Origin: Poa pratensis
Taxonomy: Eukaryota > Streptophyta > Magnoliopsida > Poales > Poaceae
Length of the DNA stretch: 64,000 nt
NCBI GenBank assembly: GCA_947311845.1
Contig: CAMZMU010000075.1
Coordinates: 20,866,747-20,930,746 of the forward strand
Direction: 5' to 3'
Below are positions 46,601 through 59,048 of the stretch, in pieces. Under the pieces are notes generated by a model. It saw only the letters and a list, made by a program, of their open reading frames with translations, was not told the origin of the DNA and searched no databases. How positions within the stretch are numbered: position 1 is the stretch's first letter; each line of letters begins with the position of its first letter. A program made the position numbers and the translations under genes.

Positions 46601-47260
46601 CTTGTCAGCAATTGGCAAGTGGTGGAAACGACAACCTAGTGCACATATGGGATGCATCGATGGCATCTTCTAGTCCATCTCTGGGGGATAATAGATGGCT
46701 TCATAGGTTTAATGACCACTTGGCTGCAGTGAAAGCTCTTGCCTGGTGTCCATTCCAGAGCAATTTACTTGCCTCCGGTGGTGGTGGAAATGATAGATGC
46801 ATCAAATTCTGGAACACACACACTGGTTTATGTTTGAATTCTGTTGATACTGGGGCCCAAGTGTGTGCACTACTCTGGAATAAGAATGAAAAGGAGCTAC
46901 TGAGTGCTTGTGGATTTGTTCAAAAACCACTTATTTTATGGAAATACCCTTCGATGGTCAAATTGGCTGAACTGGAAGGTCACACTTCTCGTGTCCTCTG
47001 CTTGGCACAGGTATCTCTCTCTCTCTGGTGGCACAGTAAACAGTATAATGATGATGGTGATTGCTTGCTTATGCTGCTGATAGATGATTCCTTGTTATAC
47101 TTTGTGTTTGTTGCAGAGTCCTGATGGCTCCACGGTAGCCTCTGTCGCAGCAGATGAGACTCTAAGGTTCTGGAATGTATTTGGACCTTCTGAAGCACCA
47201 AAACCTGCAGCAAAGACTGTACACACTGGAATGTTTAATAGTTTCAACCATATCAGATGA
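43680..47260 (+). CDS. CDC20: CDC20, APC/C activator (WD40), 5 exons, 474 aa
   Basis: A co-activator of the anaphase-promoting complex that selects mitotic cyclins and other substrates for ubiquitination. Exons: 43680-43826, 45689-45961, 46071-46340, 46420-47010, 47117-47260, all GT-AG and in phase. Residues 51-58 (DRFIPDRS) are the C-box that docks on [14 protein letters not shown] near residue 105 matches the MAD2-interacting motif. Residues 150-460 form seven WD40 blades ([39 protein letters not shown]). The C-terminal IR dipeptide (NHIR) is present. The start is followed by a Ser/Arg/Pro-rich N-terminus as in plant CDC20. Intron 1 is long (1.86 kb) and internally duplicated. It is full length and apparently functional; an MSA element lies upstream. 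Confidence 0.96.
43919..44200 (+). repeat. 141-bp tandem duplication in CDC20 intron 1
   Basis: 43919-44059 and 44060-44200 are diverged copies sharing CTCGTTCTTGAAAG, GCGTCCTAGTTATCCATGAT and GTTCCACCTTGGTTATTCGG. A second, looser duplication in the same intron pairs about 44480-44720 with about 44970-45180. Confidence 0.9.
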
Positions 47261-48157
47261 AGTGTGTACAGTATTTTACTTGAAATTGGATTGTTGGTAG
47301 AAAGCCTCCAAATACTATAAAGATGCTTACAAAGATGTAGATATTCTCTAGTACTTTATCACCGTCCGATCTGATGGACAGGATACTGCAGGTCCGCTTT
47401 AGCTCCGAAGTTACAATCTTTTAGCTTTTGATGCCTCTACAGTCTCATAGTGAATGTTGATACTGATACGCAAATTAACCATCATTTTGTTGAAGACATT
47501 TGTCATGATCTATATCGATATTTCACAGCCACCCTAAAAATCAATCTCCTTCAGCTAGATTACCTGCATCTATGTAATGCTCGTCAAGTGGCCATGGGTC
47601 GTTGTGTTGGTTGTTCGGTTACATTTGCCTATTCTTAGGCATTTGAGTTGTTTATTTCTATCAACACATCAAGACGCAAGCTTTGCTGCGTGCAATGCAA
47701 TCGTTAAGTGCTACATGTATACGCTCTGTCACTTTTGAATCGTGACTTTTGAAATGTCTTGAATGTATGCCGCTGTAGTGTAATATTTTCACCTTCAGAT
47801 ATTTGCAGTTGTTTTCTTTTATGCATTTATCTTTATTGTTGTATGGTAGTATAATAATCATGAGTAGTTTATTGGTTACAATGGCATCAAATAACAGTAC
47901 GAAAACTTTTCGTTGCTTTCCGAGTAAAAGATGTTGCTGGCTTTCACTATGAAGAATTTGCAATGATGTCTGGTACCTCAGGGACTGAGCTTGAGATGTA
48001 GAGATGTTTTGTTGGTCTACAAAACATTCTTCTGTTTCATTTGGGACGACTATGGAGTTTACTTGGAGATGATAGTTGTTTGGTTGTGCCGCTACAATTG
48101 TATCGTCTGTGATTCATAGCAGTTGTTTTTTTATCTCTCCGTCTAGCTTTGTGTAAA
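47261..48157. other. CDC20 3' UTR and spacer
   Basis: The first few hundred bases are likely 3' UTR. No further gene recognised. Confidence 0.5.
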
Positions 48158-48165
48158 CGGACTGG

Positions 48166-48349
48166 CAGTGGCGGAGGCAGGGGACCAGCAGGGGCCCTGC
48201 CCCCCCCCCCCCCCCCCTATGATTTCATATTTCCGCTTAGGTCCCTGCTTCTCTATACATAAGGCTATGTATTTTTTCGCTCCGGCCCCCTTGTAGCTAT
48301 ATTTTCCCCTCTGGCTCCCCTCATAATTTTTTTCTGGGTTCCGCCCCTG
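48166..48349. mobile_element. hAT-type MITE, 184 bp
   Basis: Perfect 8-bp duplication CGGACTGG (48158-48165 and 48350-48357). Terminal repeats CAGTGGCGGAGGCAGGG on the left and GGGTTCCGCCCCTG on the right. It contains an 18-C run at 48200-48217. Confidence 0.92.
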
Positions 48350-48636
48350 CGGACTGGTAATGTGTTGTTCACTTGTTCCTGACCTATGACATATGATGTC
48401 GTCGAGCTGATCTCCCCCCGCTCCATCTTCGTCCAGACCATGTCCCAGTAGATTAGATTCGGATTTGGGCTACACAAATGATGTTAGACCTAACTACTGA
48501 AGAACAAATGATGGATTTTCAACCCAAGCCGAAGCCCAAGGCCGTGATTGACAGGTGCAAAACTAACCAAGTTCAAACCCAGAGTTTTTTACCTAGAAGC
48601 TCAAGGTCTGATACTTGGGTACCACCAACCCCACTT

Positions 48637-49596
48637 TTTTTTAACAGGGGTCGGTCCCACCGAGAGCTTCATTCATAGTCAACGCTCGGTTACAAATTAC
48701 AGATAACTCCTCAGAAAACATGGAAACTACACACAAGGCCAAACGTTTTGCACTAAGGATCTCAGAAAAGCAAAAGAAAAAGCGATCAGGTCCTGCTCCT
48801 TCTCCAGCGCGACGGAACCAAGGCTGAACGCAGCCGACCTCAACATCGTGCACCACTTGGGATGGGGAGGCGGGAGCTCGCTGCCCACAAGCAAGAGGGC
48901 CTCCGAAATGGCACCAAGGTCTGGAGGTTGAGATATACCATCTGATGTCTGAGGCGGGAGCGGTCGCCTTCGACCATGCAGAACGGCGGTGAAGACGTCG
49001 GCGCCGTGAGGAAGCTCCCAAGAGAAGCCACAACGTTCCACTGATGCAGATCCAACCACCAGCAGGCCAGAGCACCGAAACCCACTTCCTCCTCGCCACC
49101 GAGTTCCAATCCCCAACCATCGACGCTAGATCCGCCAGATTCAGCGAGTTTTTGGAAATGTTGCCTTAAGCTTGAAACGACCGGAGCATCTCCCAGCAAG
49201 GGAGCCGGCCACCGCGACAGCTCATTGCGGTACAACCACCACTCGCCAGCAGCCGCACCAGACAACAAAAGGGGAGGATGGCTTTATTCTCGGAGATGCC
49301 TCGCCGGAGTTCCTCCACACGCCACCACACTCATCGAAGTGGAGTAGCAGAGAGAACCAAGACAAGGGCCGCCCCATATCCAGCCGATGAGATCTGCAGA
49401 CCTACTCCAAAACGCCACTAAGGGACCAAGACAAAGCCTACTGTACAAACTACAACTACCGGCACTTCTCCTCCACCATCTCTGAGAAGCAGCGCCGTCG
49501 GAGAGGGCTTCAGAAAAGCCTGGAGGCGAGGTGGAGCTCTCAAGCAGAAGAGGTGAGGAGAGAGAAGGTAACGGGAAAATGAGAGCCCCAGTCATC
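48637..49596 (-). mobile_element. 960-bp poly-A retroposon with 15-bp target duplication
   Basis: The direct repeat ccaccaaccccactt lies at 48622-48636 and 49597-49611. The minus-strand element ends GACCGACCCCTGTTAAAAAA. Its 3' region (AATGAAGCTCTCGGTGG) resembles LINE tails, but no reverse transcriptase is encoded. GC-rich frames on the minus strand have no recognised domain. Same architecture as 15878-16684 though not clearly the same sequence. Confidence 0.85.
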
Positions 49597-49611
49597 CCAC
49601 CAACCCCACTT

Positions 49612-49926
49612 GTCGAGCGACGTCTTGACAACACTGAACTCGGACGTCCGTAGACATGTAGGCATTCCGAGACCACACAACAAGAAAGAAAACATTAACA
49701 AACCTCGTGTTCAATTCTCAAAATCATGCAAGACATGCATGTCGATCATACTAAAATTATTCAAAGTCATGAATGAATAGTTCAAATCAGCATCCAATTA
49801 TTCATAGTATATAAATAGTTATAGTTATTCATAATGCAGAATTTAAGCATAAAAAATCACTATTTTCTGTGTGGATCCACATATGCTTACAAGATAATTA
49901 AGTAGTTGTACCTTATCTTGTTGATC
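49612..49926. other. Short spacer
   Basis: AT-rich, nothing recognised. Confidence 0.4.
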
Positions 49927-50700
49927 TCAAGGAAGTTCAGTACATGCTCCACATCTTGTTCTAGGAAGCACACATGTTCTCCTCTGGGTCGCGGGCTGTA
50001 GGCTGCCCCTTCTCACTTGTCTTCCACAATTATTGTGCAAACTTACACAATAAGTTATCACCTCCCACAATGTCTCTGAATCCCATGTCATTGCAGCTCC
50101 ACTAATAATACCCCGACGAGCTTGGAGCACTCCAAATGCACTCTCAACATCTTTCCTAACAAATTCTTGCATAGTGGCAAAGTGAAATCATTGGAGGATA
50201 TATACCATTGGCAATATAGTATCCCACGGTGTAGTCATGCCATTGACGATGAATTGCATGCCGGAGCATCTCATCACAAAGTTTTTTGAATAGCGAAGAG
50301 CGTTCAAATACATATATATCGTTTTAGGAGCCAGACATGTGGGAAAAACGCATGCTAATACACAAGTCTTTTGATGTCATTGATTCAATTATGATTGTGG
50401 CCTCTTTGGCATGAGCTTGGTACTGCCCACACAAATTTGTTGGACAGTTTTTCCATTGGCAATGCATGCAATCGACTGAACCAAGTACACCCACAAGTCC
50501 TATTTATGCTCTGATGGCCATTAACGTTTTGATGTCTTCGACATCTGGTTTTCTCGGATGCTCCGTCTAAACACTTTCACCATGGCGTATGCAAACTTGA
50601 TCATAGCCTCAATACTCATCAACGACATCTGCGGCTTTACCATATGATGAAAGTACCCTCAAATCAACCATGCATTTCTTCATAGGAGAGAAGGAATGTT
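49927..50700 (-). mobile_element. PIF/Harbinger transposase relic
   Basis: Minus-strand fragments in order: GLVGVLGSVDCMHCQWKNCP, AHAKEATIIIESM, LNALRYSKNFVMR, then QEFVRKDVESAFGVLQARRG followed by IISGAAMTWDSETLWEVITY. These match the C-terminal half of Harbinger DDE transposases. Stops and frame changes make it dead. No terminal repeats found. Confidence 0.88.
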
Positions 50701-50800
50701 GTCCCAACAATCTTTCCTCAACGTGAAGTATCAAACTTGATCACACCTTCCACTATGCGTCGGAACAAACATGAGCTCATTCCTGTAAGTGACCGCCACC

Positions 50801-50801
<1 letters not shown>

Positions 50802-50841
<40 letters not shown>
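50802..50841. repeat. 40-bp poly-C tract
   Basis: Forty consecutive C about 520 bp upstream of the HAT1 ATG and beside the Harbinger relic. Confidence 0.95.
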
Positions 50842-50842
<1 letters not shown>

Positions 50843-51364
50843 CGTGGAGTAGTGGTTGTAGACATCACGTGCACCCTTGATCCTATCAAGGGAACACCTG
50901 TCCTATATCGAACCCTTGGAGTTGAGAACACGCTACTCTCTCTTCTCCATTTTTTCAAGCATGCTCATCATCACCATCATGTCCACATCTTCGTCTTCAT
51001 CGATCCTGCAATCATCATCATCATTATCGAACGAATCCATGCCTATAAATGAGCAAAATAATCAAAAAACGACTCTGGCAATTTCCCAAACACATGAGGA
51101 GCGAGGTGTATGTCCGACTAAACGTAACGAGATTTTTTATTTTTATTTTGATTGAGATCCTGACTAGAAGAATAAGAATTCCTAATCTAACCCTGACTGG
51201 TGTCAAAGAGAGGAGTCACCACTCACCACCACTCCCCGCCCCGCAGCAATTCCCCATTTCCCGCCTCCCCCTTCCCCCATCTCCCGCCTCTTCTCCTCCA
51301 TTAAAACCCCAAACCCTAGCCCCCGCCCCCGCCCCCGCCACCAGATCGACCGACTCGACCACCC

Positions 51365-54300
51365 ATGGCGCTCAAGCAGAAGGGGAGCAGCGACGCCGCC
51401 GCCGCTGACGCCAACAAGCGCCGCCGCGTGGGCTTCGCCGGCATCGGTACCCAACCCGTCTTTCTTTCCCCACCTCCTCTCTCTCGATTCGCAAATTTGG
51501 TTTCCTGGTCGGGGTTCGTGCTTATGCCGCGGCCGGTGGTCCTGTGAATGTCTTGTTAGATTCGGGGATGCGTTCGCGTAGGCTCGTTGCGCTGGGGTTT
51601 GGCGTACAGACGCACACTGGGCCACTGAGCTGAGACTGAGGTGGCCTCGACTCGAGGTGTTTCTGCTGCTCGAGTCATGTTCTGTTGGATTCAGATGGAA
51701 TGCCTTTCTTTGCTGGGCTAATAGCAACGGAAGATTTTTTTATTTGTTCTGTATTAGTCAACAGGGGTAGTGATTTACCAACATGTTTAGTTTCAACATC
51801 GGACAGTTCTGTGTGGTCAATTCCGATAGGAGGGTGCAGATTGCGTGGTGGTCTATAGTGTGCTTACATCTGGAACTGTTGGTCTGGTTATTTTTGCATG
51901 GTTACTTTTCATCCAGTGAAACGATTTAGATGCTCACTGCACTTTGGCGAAAACTTCATATTTTTCGCTAGTTCCCTTGTTGATCTGTTAATTATGCTGA
52001 TCAGTGGTCCAATAAATTGGCCCGTAGAAACAGGGAGAATAATCACTCCTTTTATGTTGTATTGGCCTTGTAGAGCTACAGTTTGCATGTGTTAGATGTG
52101 AGTATTCATTTGATGATGTATGTTTTGTTGCCTTTAGATAATTTGTTTTCTATAGGTACATGACAAAATTTGATGTAATCTCCTTTTATCTGTTCAACAG
52201 ATGCTGGAACTGAGGCAAATGAATGCATGCAAGTGTTTATTGGTATGGAATTGCCTTCCTTAGTCCTATCTAATCGGAAATATTTCAGCAGCAAGCATTA
52301 GTCTCCTTTCAAATTTTCTGTTGTGCAAATTCGAAATTTGCACTAGCTTATATAGCAGGGAATTGCAGTTAGAAATTTGTTGCAATAGCTACCTTAGTGT
52401 ACCACCACTTAGGAGAAAGATACATCCTTGGAGTAGAGTTATGAGTAATAATAAAATCTCAGTGTGCCGAAAGTTCAGGTGAAAACCATCACATAGTGCA
52501 AAGAAGAATCATGTAACATAATGCTAAATTATGTGCCTTTCATGTTTAGTTACAAATTTTCACTAACTGCATTGAAGCAAATAATTATACCTGTAGGCTC
52601 TGGAACTGAGCTCAATGAACATGTAATCCAGTTATCTTGGTTCTTCTGATTAATGTATTTTGCTGTTGGTATCACTACAGCTAGAAATCCTGAAGATGTG
52701 GGCTCACAAGACAGCATTTCTATCGAACCGTTTGACCTAAATCATTTCTTTGGTGAAGATGGCAAGATATATGGCTACACAGATCTCAAGGTAGAAAACA
52801 AAGTATTACCTCTGTATCAAAATATAAGATGTCGCTCATTTCAGCACGTATGTAGTCCGTAGTGAAATATTAAAACATCTTATATTTTGATACGGAGGGA
52901 GTAGTAATTAATTAATTATCTTTCTCTAAATAATTTTAATGATGAAATAACTGGCTCTCCAATCCCTTTTATCTTTATTTCTGTTTGAATGTTTGACATG
53001 CTTGTTATTTGCAATATAGAATCCTATTTGTCTATGTCTGATATCTCAATTATTGCAGATCAATGTGTGGATAAGTGCTATATCGTTGCATGCATATGCT
53101 GAGATTTCATTCAAGGAAACATCTGACGTGAGTACTTGTTTTCTAAAATTTATTTCTGCAAGTATTGGTTATTCTTTGTGATATTATGAGACTATTTCAT
53201 AAGAACTGTCCATGTGTCCTGAATCTTAACTTTGTCTGTACAGAACTACAGATAATTTCTATTTTCTTGTTACCTCTGTGATTACTGTTTGTTGCAATGT
53301 GTCTCTTATTTATAACCTCTTGTATTTTACTTTTCATCCTAAAAGTATGTATGGAAGATGGTTAGTGGTTAACATTTGTTATAAATATAAACCTTAATCA
53401 TTTCGCGTTTATCGCTAAAATATTTGCTTACAATTAGCATGTTGTTTAATCGTTTAATATTTATAGTTGTCACCTTCTGTTCTATAATTTCCATTGTGAA
53501 ATATTGTGTAAATGTCGCCACTTCAAATGGCATGTATTTGCCATGCTTTTTTCACATGATTTCTTATAAATGGAAATCTTTCTTTTTTTCGTTGCACTCA
53601 TCTTGTTTAACCACTAACCATCATCACGACGACTTTAATTTTACACTAATGATGTTGTATACTGTTATCGGACTTAATCTGAGTTTGGAGCTTCACTTCA
53701 CCTGTATTTTGTCAGTAACTGTAACTAAGGATATCCTGATTTTCTCAAGTCATTGAGTAACACAGAATTAACCGATTTCTTTCAGGGAGGTAAAGGAACC
53801 ACAGATCTAAAACCTGTCCTTCAGGTAAGATCTGTTTGTTTAGAATGTCTTTCATAATTGAAGAAACTTCCACATGCATGACTGTAATATTCATTTACTC
53901 TATTTGACAGAACATTTTTGGGGAAAACCTAGTAGAAAAAGATGAATTTCTGGAGACATTCTCAAAAGAATGCCACTATATAAGGTACCTTTATTTACAG
54001 AGCCCAGCAGCTGCACTTCTGTATTGCTTCTGGAGACAGGGCAGGACTTATTTTTGTAATCTCTCAGTGATGCTGTGAAGAATGGTACTTCCATTAAACA
54101 TGATGCCTCAAATGAAGGTGATTTGGCAGTTGAGGTGGGTATTCTTTTTGAACCGTTGCTCAAGTGATTGATTGATGATATTTTGTTGACTTGGTTCTTA
54201 TACTTAGCACATAAACTGAAGTTCTTTAAAGAAATCTTTACAAGTGCTATTAGGTTAACGTGATTTGTGAGAATATCACTTCTCCAATTTCAGAATTTTG

Positions 54301-55651
54301 AATGGATATGTTGTTTTGGTCTTTTACTTTCATAATAATTTGCATTCAAACTGTTGGCATCCTCCTTTAGTTCTGCACGTGTCCTGAGTTTGATCTGCTT
54401 TTTTGTGGACAGATTGTTCGAGTTGAACTCCAAGGTGCTGGTGCATTTCTTTATTCTCGTCTGATATCACTTGTTCTGCTTCTGGTTGAAGGTAACTGAA
54501 GCTTTAGAGTATAGTGGTCAAATCTGTTTGGAGCTTTCTTCTAACAGCATTGCACTGTAGGTTCAACACCTATAGATATCACAGAACATGGATGGGAAAT
54601 GCTCCTTGTAGTGAAAAAGGAAGCACCTGAGTCATCCACTTCAAAATTTCAGCTGCTAGGCTTTGCAGCTGTCCATCATTTTTATCATTACCCTGAGAGC
54701 ACTCGCTTGCGTATCAGCCAGGTTGGACCTATTGCAGCTTTTACTTTATATTCTTCATGTATCTGCATTGTCTCTTCTATGTGTAGTTAATTTCTTTAAA
54801 GCGAACCTATGCATTCTTCTATTCCAGATGTCTCATTTTTTTATTCCAGATGTCTCATTTTTATTCCTGATGTCTGAACCGACTTCCACATAATTGTATA
54901 ACCTGATGTTTGGAAATTAAAGTTGGTTTTTGGTCTGGTTTGGATGTTCTGCTGATCTTGTTTCTTTGGTCTTTCTCAGATACTGGTCTTGCCACCTTAT
55001 CAGGGTGAAGGCCATGGGCGTCGTCTTCTTGAGGCAATCAATTATATCGCAGAATCAGAGAACATATATGATGTAACCATAGAAGACCCTTCTGATTACC
55101 TGCAGTATGTACGTTCGTCCATTGACTGTCTCCGGCTTCTCACCTTTGAACCTATCAAGCCTGCTCTTGGTTCAATGGTCATGTCGCTGGAGGAGACCAA
55201 CATGTCGAAAAGGTCCCGCAGTTTGATAATGGTTCCACCGGCTGACCTTGCTGAGACCGTGCGGGTTAAGCTGAAGATCAACAAGAAGCAGTTTCTGCGG
55301 TGCTGGGAGATCCTGATCTACCTACACCTTGATTCTGAGGACCGCAAATGCATTGACAATTTCAGGGCCTGCATCTACGACCGCACCAAAGGCGAGTTGC
55401 TTGGTGGCGCCTCTGGAACCAATGGGAAGCGGCTTGTCCAAGTGGCAACTAGTTTTGAGGAGGATGCATCTTTTGCTGTGTACTGGACAAAGGAGGGTGC
55501 TGACTCGGATGACCAGACGGTCGAGCAGCAGCCGGAAGATCTCAAGACTCAGGAGCAGCAGCTGAATGAGCTGGTGGACAACCAAATGGAAGAGATCGTT
55601 GAGGCTGCCAAGAACGTCACCTCACGCGGCAAGGATAAATTGATTAGCTGA
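51365..55651 (+). CDS. HAT1: Histone acetyltransferase type B catalytic subunit (HAT1/HAG2), 10 exons, 464 aa
   Basis: Acetylates newly made histone H4 before chromatin assembly, usually with an RbAp46/48 partner. Exons: 51365-51446, 52201-52242, 52681-52790, 53059-53127, 53786-53824, 53911-53984, 54068-54134, 54413-54491, 54561-54721, 54980-55651. All junctions are GT-AG and the total closes in frame. The N-terminus has a basic patch (NKRRRVGF). Then come [19 protein letters not shown] and [13 protein letters not shown] of the HAT1 N-terminal domain. The GNAT core follows: [40 protein letters not shown] with the acetyl-CoA loop Q-G-E-G-H-G, and [16 protein letters not shown]. The C-terminus is acidic and Gln-rich. 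A telo-box-like AAACCCTAG lies in the 5' leader. It is full length for plant HAT1, and ends convergently with SEC61 alpha. Confidence 0.95.
52808..52901. mobile_element. Short Stowaway MITE in HAT1 intron 3
   Basis: Inverted termini CTCTGTATCAAAATATAAGA and CTTATATTTTGATACGGAGG, with a TA-rich edge. It starts about 17 bases after the exon 3 donor site. The left end is degraded. Confidence 0.85.
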
Positions 55652-56787
55652 ACCGTGGGATCTTTGTAGCTCGAGGATAGAAAAGTAGAAAAAATGGCAA
55701 CGGGGAGGTTGTATCCTCGACATGGAGAATTATGCAATGCAGACTTCTTGACAAGAATGTTATATTATTATACCCTTTGTAATCATGGGTTGGTAACTTT
55801 TCTAAGCAATTTGCCAGGTAGACTAATTAATTACTGCCATGTGGCAGTCAAATCGGTCAATTGTATGCCAACGTATCAAAGTATGAATGCCAATTTATAC
55901 CAGTGACCATATTGAGCCACGTAAACAAGTTAGGTGACCAAAGTAAACTTCTATAAATTTCTCCCTCCCTTTGTAATCATGGTTGGTAACTTCTAATGAT
56001 CTTTGAATCACCTGATATAAAACAAATATAAAAAACATATAGGATTGCGACATCATTACCTTGTACACTGAAAAGCAATGCCCAAGTTTATACAGAAAAT
56101 ATTGAGATGAATCATAGCAACATTTTCATGAGATTGCTGGTACGAAACGATGCAAAGCGAAGTTAAAAAACATTCCTATCACAGCCCAAAGTCTTATGGA
56201 TTACAGTCCAAAAAAAAATCCAATAAGAGGCTCCGAATTCTGAAACGCTTCCTGTGATATTGCTTTTCCTCGTTTAATAACTATTTCATCAACGTCACGT
56301 CTCCATGTGTAATGTTTCACTGAAACAAAGAACCACTAAAGTTCACATTTACGCACATCAGTTAAGAGTGCGAGCAACACCATGCAAAGTTCAGAACATG
56401 AGATAAACATCAGACAGATGTTTCACAAAACGCAAGAAAAAACTGCATTTCTTCATAGCTCAAAGTATCAGAGATTAATAAGGGTCACAAACAAAAAGAA
56501 ACATATACTCCACTCAGATAACTAAATTGATCCCAAAACATTCAGTTGCTATAGTCAAAAGACATGAGAAGGCTACAGAAGATGATCGATGATGGCCATG
56601 TCCGTCCTTGGACAGGTCCGCCACCACACTAGCCTGAGAACACGCGCAGCATCTACAAATTTCTCAACTGTAAATAAGTCGGGCAGCCTAAACAGAATTT
56701 AAGATCTCCGGTTACAACCACAACAGCCAGCCAAGCAGTACTGCCAAGACTGAGCTATAGCCATAACATGCTCCCAAAGCTATGGTA
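55652..56787. other. Intergenic region between convergent HAT1 and SEC61A
   Basis: Contains the 3' UTRs of both genes. TTTGTAATCATGGTTGGTAACTT-like words occur twice (about 55779 and 55971), a small local duplication. No gene recognised. Confidence 0.5.
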
Positions 56788-59048
56788 TCAAAATCCGAAG
56801 AAACCAAGCTCTGTGGCTCTTTCTTTCTCGAAGGTCTCGAAGTACTGGTAGATGATGGTAACAGCCAGCAGTATACCGGTTCCTGAACCAATTGCGCCCA
56901 TGAAATCAGCCAGAACAGTCAACGCGCCAATGCACACTCCACCGAATGCGGCAGCAGTAGGGATGTATCTGTTCAATTCCTTCTGCAAGTTTGACTCACG
57001 ATGGCCTGGCATCACCATTTGTTGTTCCTGTTGAATTACCCAAGATTAAATTAAGTATTTTCTGCAAGTTTAAACCCTGAAAGACCCCCCCCCCCCCCCC
57101 CCCCCCCATTAAAACTTTAGTCCATATTAGTAAATTAACTTGGATAACCACTGATAGGACATTATTGTCCCACATCATGCTGGAGTTTCTAAGAATCCTA
57201 CAAAAAATAAACTAGTTCTAGACACATAGATAATAATGTTTTCTGACTGGATTCTCTACCAAAATAACTGAAGGTTTAAACAGGCATGAAAGGGATGTGA
57301 CATTGATGTTGTACTAGAAAAACAATCTTGTGAAACATGATACATACAAGAAGGAACAGTAACCAGACAAGACAAATACTGCATAGGCGATATTTTACCT
57401 TGAGCTGCTTAGCAACATCCTTGGCTGATGAACCAGAAACTTCAATCCATGTCTTTGAGAAGAGAGCACATGCTGACAGCATAAAGACCACATAGAACAA
57501 TGCATGGAATGGATTCGCCAGAATATCAGCCAAACTGCAGTTTACGTAACATGGTAAGTTTAACAAACAGTATTTACTAGAGTAACCAAAACCTAGAAAA
57601 CGAAATGGAAAAAGTACGTAGCAATGCCAAGAAATTAAATGTTCACCTGGATGGTGCAGTCACGTAGTAAGCAAGACCACCAACCGGAATAGAATGACCA
57701 GAATATTCAGATTCTTTCCATATGCCGAGAAGGTTAACCAGGAAATTTCCACTGTACTTTCTGTATAGAAGCTGCAATAAACAATTAAAACGTGTCAGCA
57801 CCTAAACATACATGTAAGTGCTTTATATAGTTACTACAATAATGGAACTGAATCCTGTACCTGAGAAATGAAGTACAGGTTGGTAATCAGTGCAGAGTGC
57901 AGAATGATGGGCATGTTGGAAGTGTAGAACAGCTTGATTGGGTATGAGCCTTGCTGCCCACGAGCATTCTTTGATCTCACTGGAAGCACAACACGGAAAC
58001 CTTGGAAATAGATAACTATGAGGAAGACCAATACAGTAGCAAGCAAGTTGGTCACATTTGGCAGATTTTGCCGGTAGAAAGCCTCCCGTAGGGCACGAAC
58101 TTTGTCAGATCGAGTAATCAACAGATGGAACAATGCAATGACAGCCCCTTCAAATTCAGCACCACGTCCACTGTTGATGGTTGTGGGGCTAAACGCCTTC
58201 CAGATGATGTTCTCACTACATAACAGCAAATTTACCATAAGCCAACTTGCAATGGAATAGCACATCAATATCAATAAGTAAGAAAAATAAAGTTTAGTAT
58301 GCTCACCAGATATTGGTAGCAATGAACAGAGAAATGCCAGAGCCCAAACCATAGCCTTTCTGGAGAAGTTCATCTAGACAGATGACAATGATGCCAGCAA
58401 AGAAAAGCTGAAGTATAATGAGAATAGCATTGCCAGTTCCAAGTTGGCTCACACTGCCATACATTCCAGACAGAACATATGCTACAGCTTCCCCAATGGC
58501 AATCAGGATACCAAGCAACTTCTGTGCGCCATTCCTGAGAAAAGAAGTACAACATTCATCACAATAGTACTTGACATATGGCATGAATCAGCAAGCTTTA
58601 CAATTTTCACTGGCAATTCACTGCATAAATGATAAACTACATATACATGAAATTATGGATACACTACTCTTATCACTTTAAAATTTCAGATTACAAATAC
58701 TTACAGTAGAGCACGATCCTCTCTCACACTGTTGTCAACTTCAATAATCTTGGATCCGACTAGAAGTTGCATAACCATTCCAGATGTCACAATTGGAGTG
58801 ATACCCAGCTCCATAACAGTACCACGGTTTGATGCGAGGATAACACGCATCCAGTAGAAAGGATCAGCTCCGGTGGTTGAATGGATGCCATAGAGCGGGA
58901 GCTGACTGCACACCAGGAAAATGAAGAGAGAAATGACGGTGTAGATAACTTTTTCCCTGAATGGTATCTTCCTATCAGCACTCTGTACTTCCGGCAGGAA
59001 AGCCAAGAAGGGCCTGACCAGATGCAGTACTCGAAAACCGCCAGCCAT
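56788..59048 (-). CDS. SEC61A: SEC61 alpha, ER translocon channel subunit, 6 coding exons, 475 aa
   Basis: The pore-forming subunit of the ER protein-conducting channel. Coding exons: 59048-58705, 58534-58307, 58215-57861, 57771-57647, 57534-57399, 57027-56788, all GT-AG and in phase. It has ten expected membrane spans. It starts [20 protein letters not shown]. Recognisable parts are the plug-region residues [55 protein letters not shown], the cytosolic loop [32 protein letters not shown], and the C-terminus [19 protein letters not shown]. Length matches the family. A 5' UTR intron is supported by an acceptor just before the start codon (TACAG|AAAG ATG) and a donor at 59960 (GGCCAG|GTAAAC), placing a leader exon at about 59961-60090. 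Intron 5 holds a 23-bp poly-C tract. Confidence 0.97.
57085..57107. repeat. 23-bp poly-C tract in SEC61A intron 5
   Basis: Twenty-three consecutive C on the plus strand, poly-G in the transcript, 57 bases downstream of neither coding edge: exon 6 begins at 57027. Confidence 0.95.

Noticed and set aside
50789..50958. Poly-proline and poly-glycine frames
   Set aside because: Translation of the poly-C tract only.
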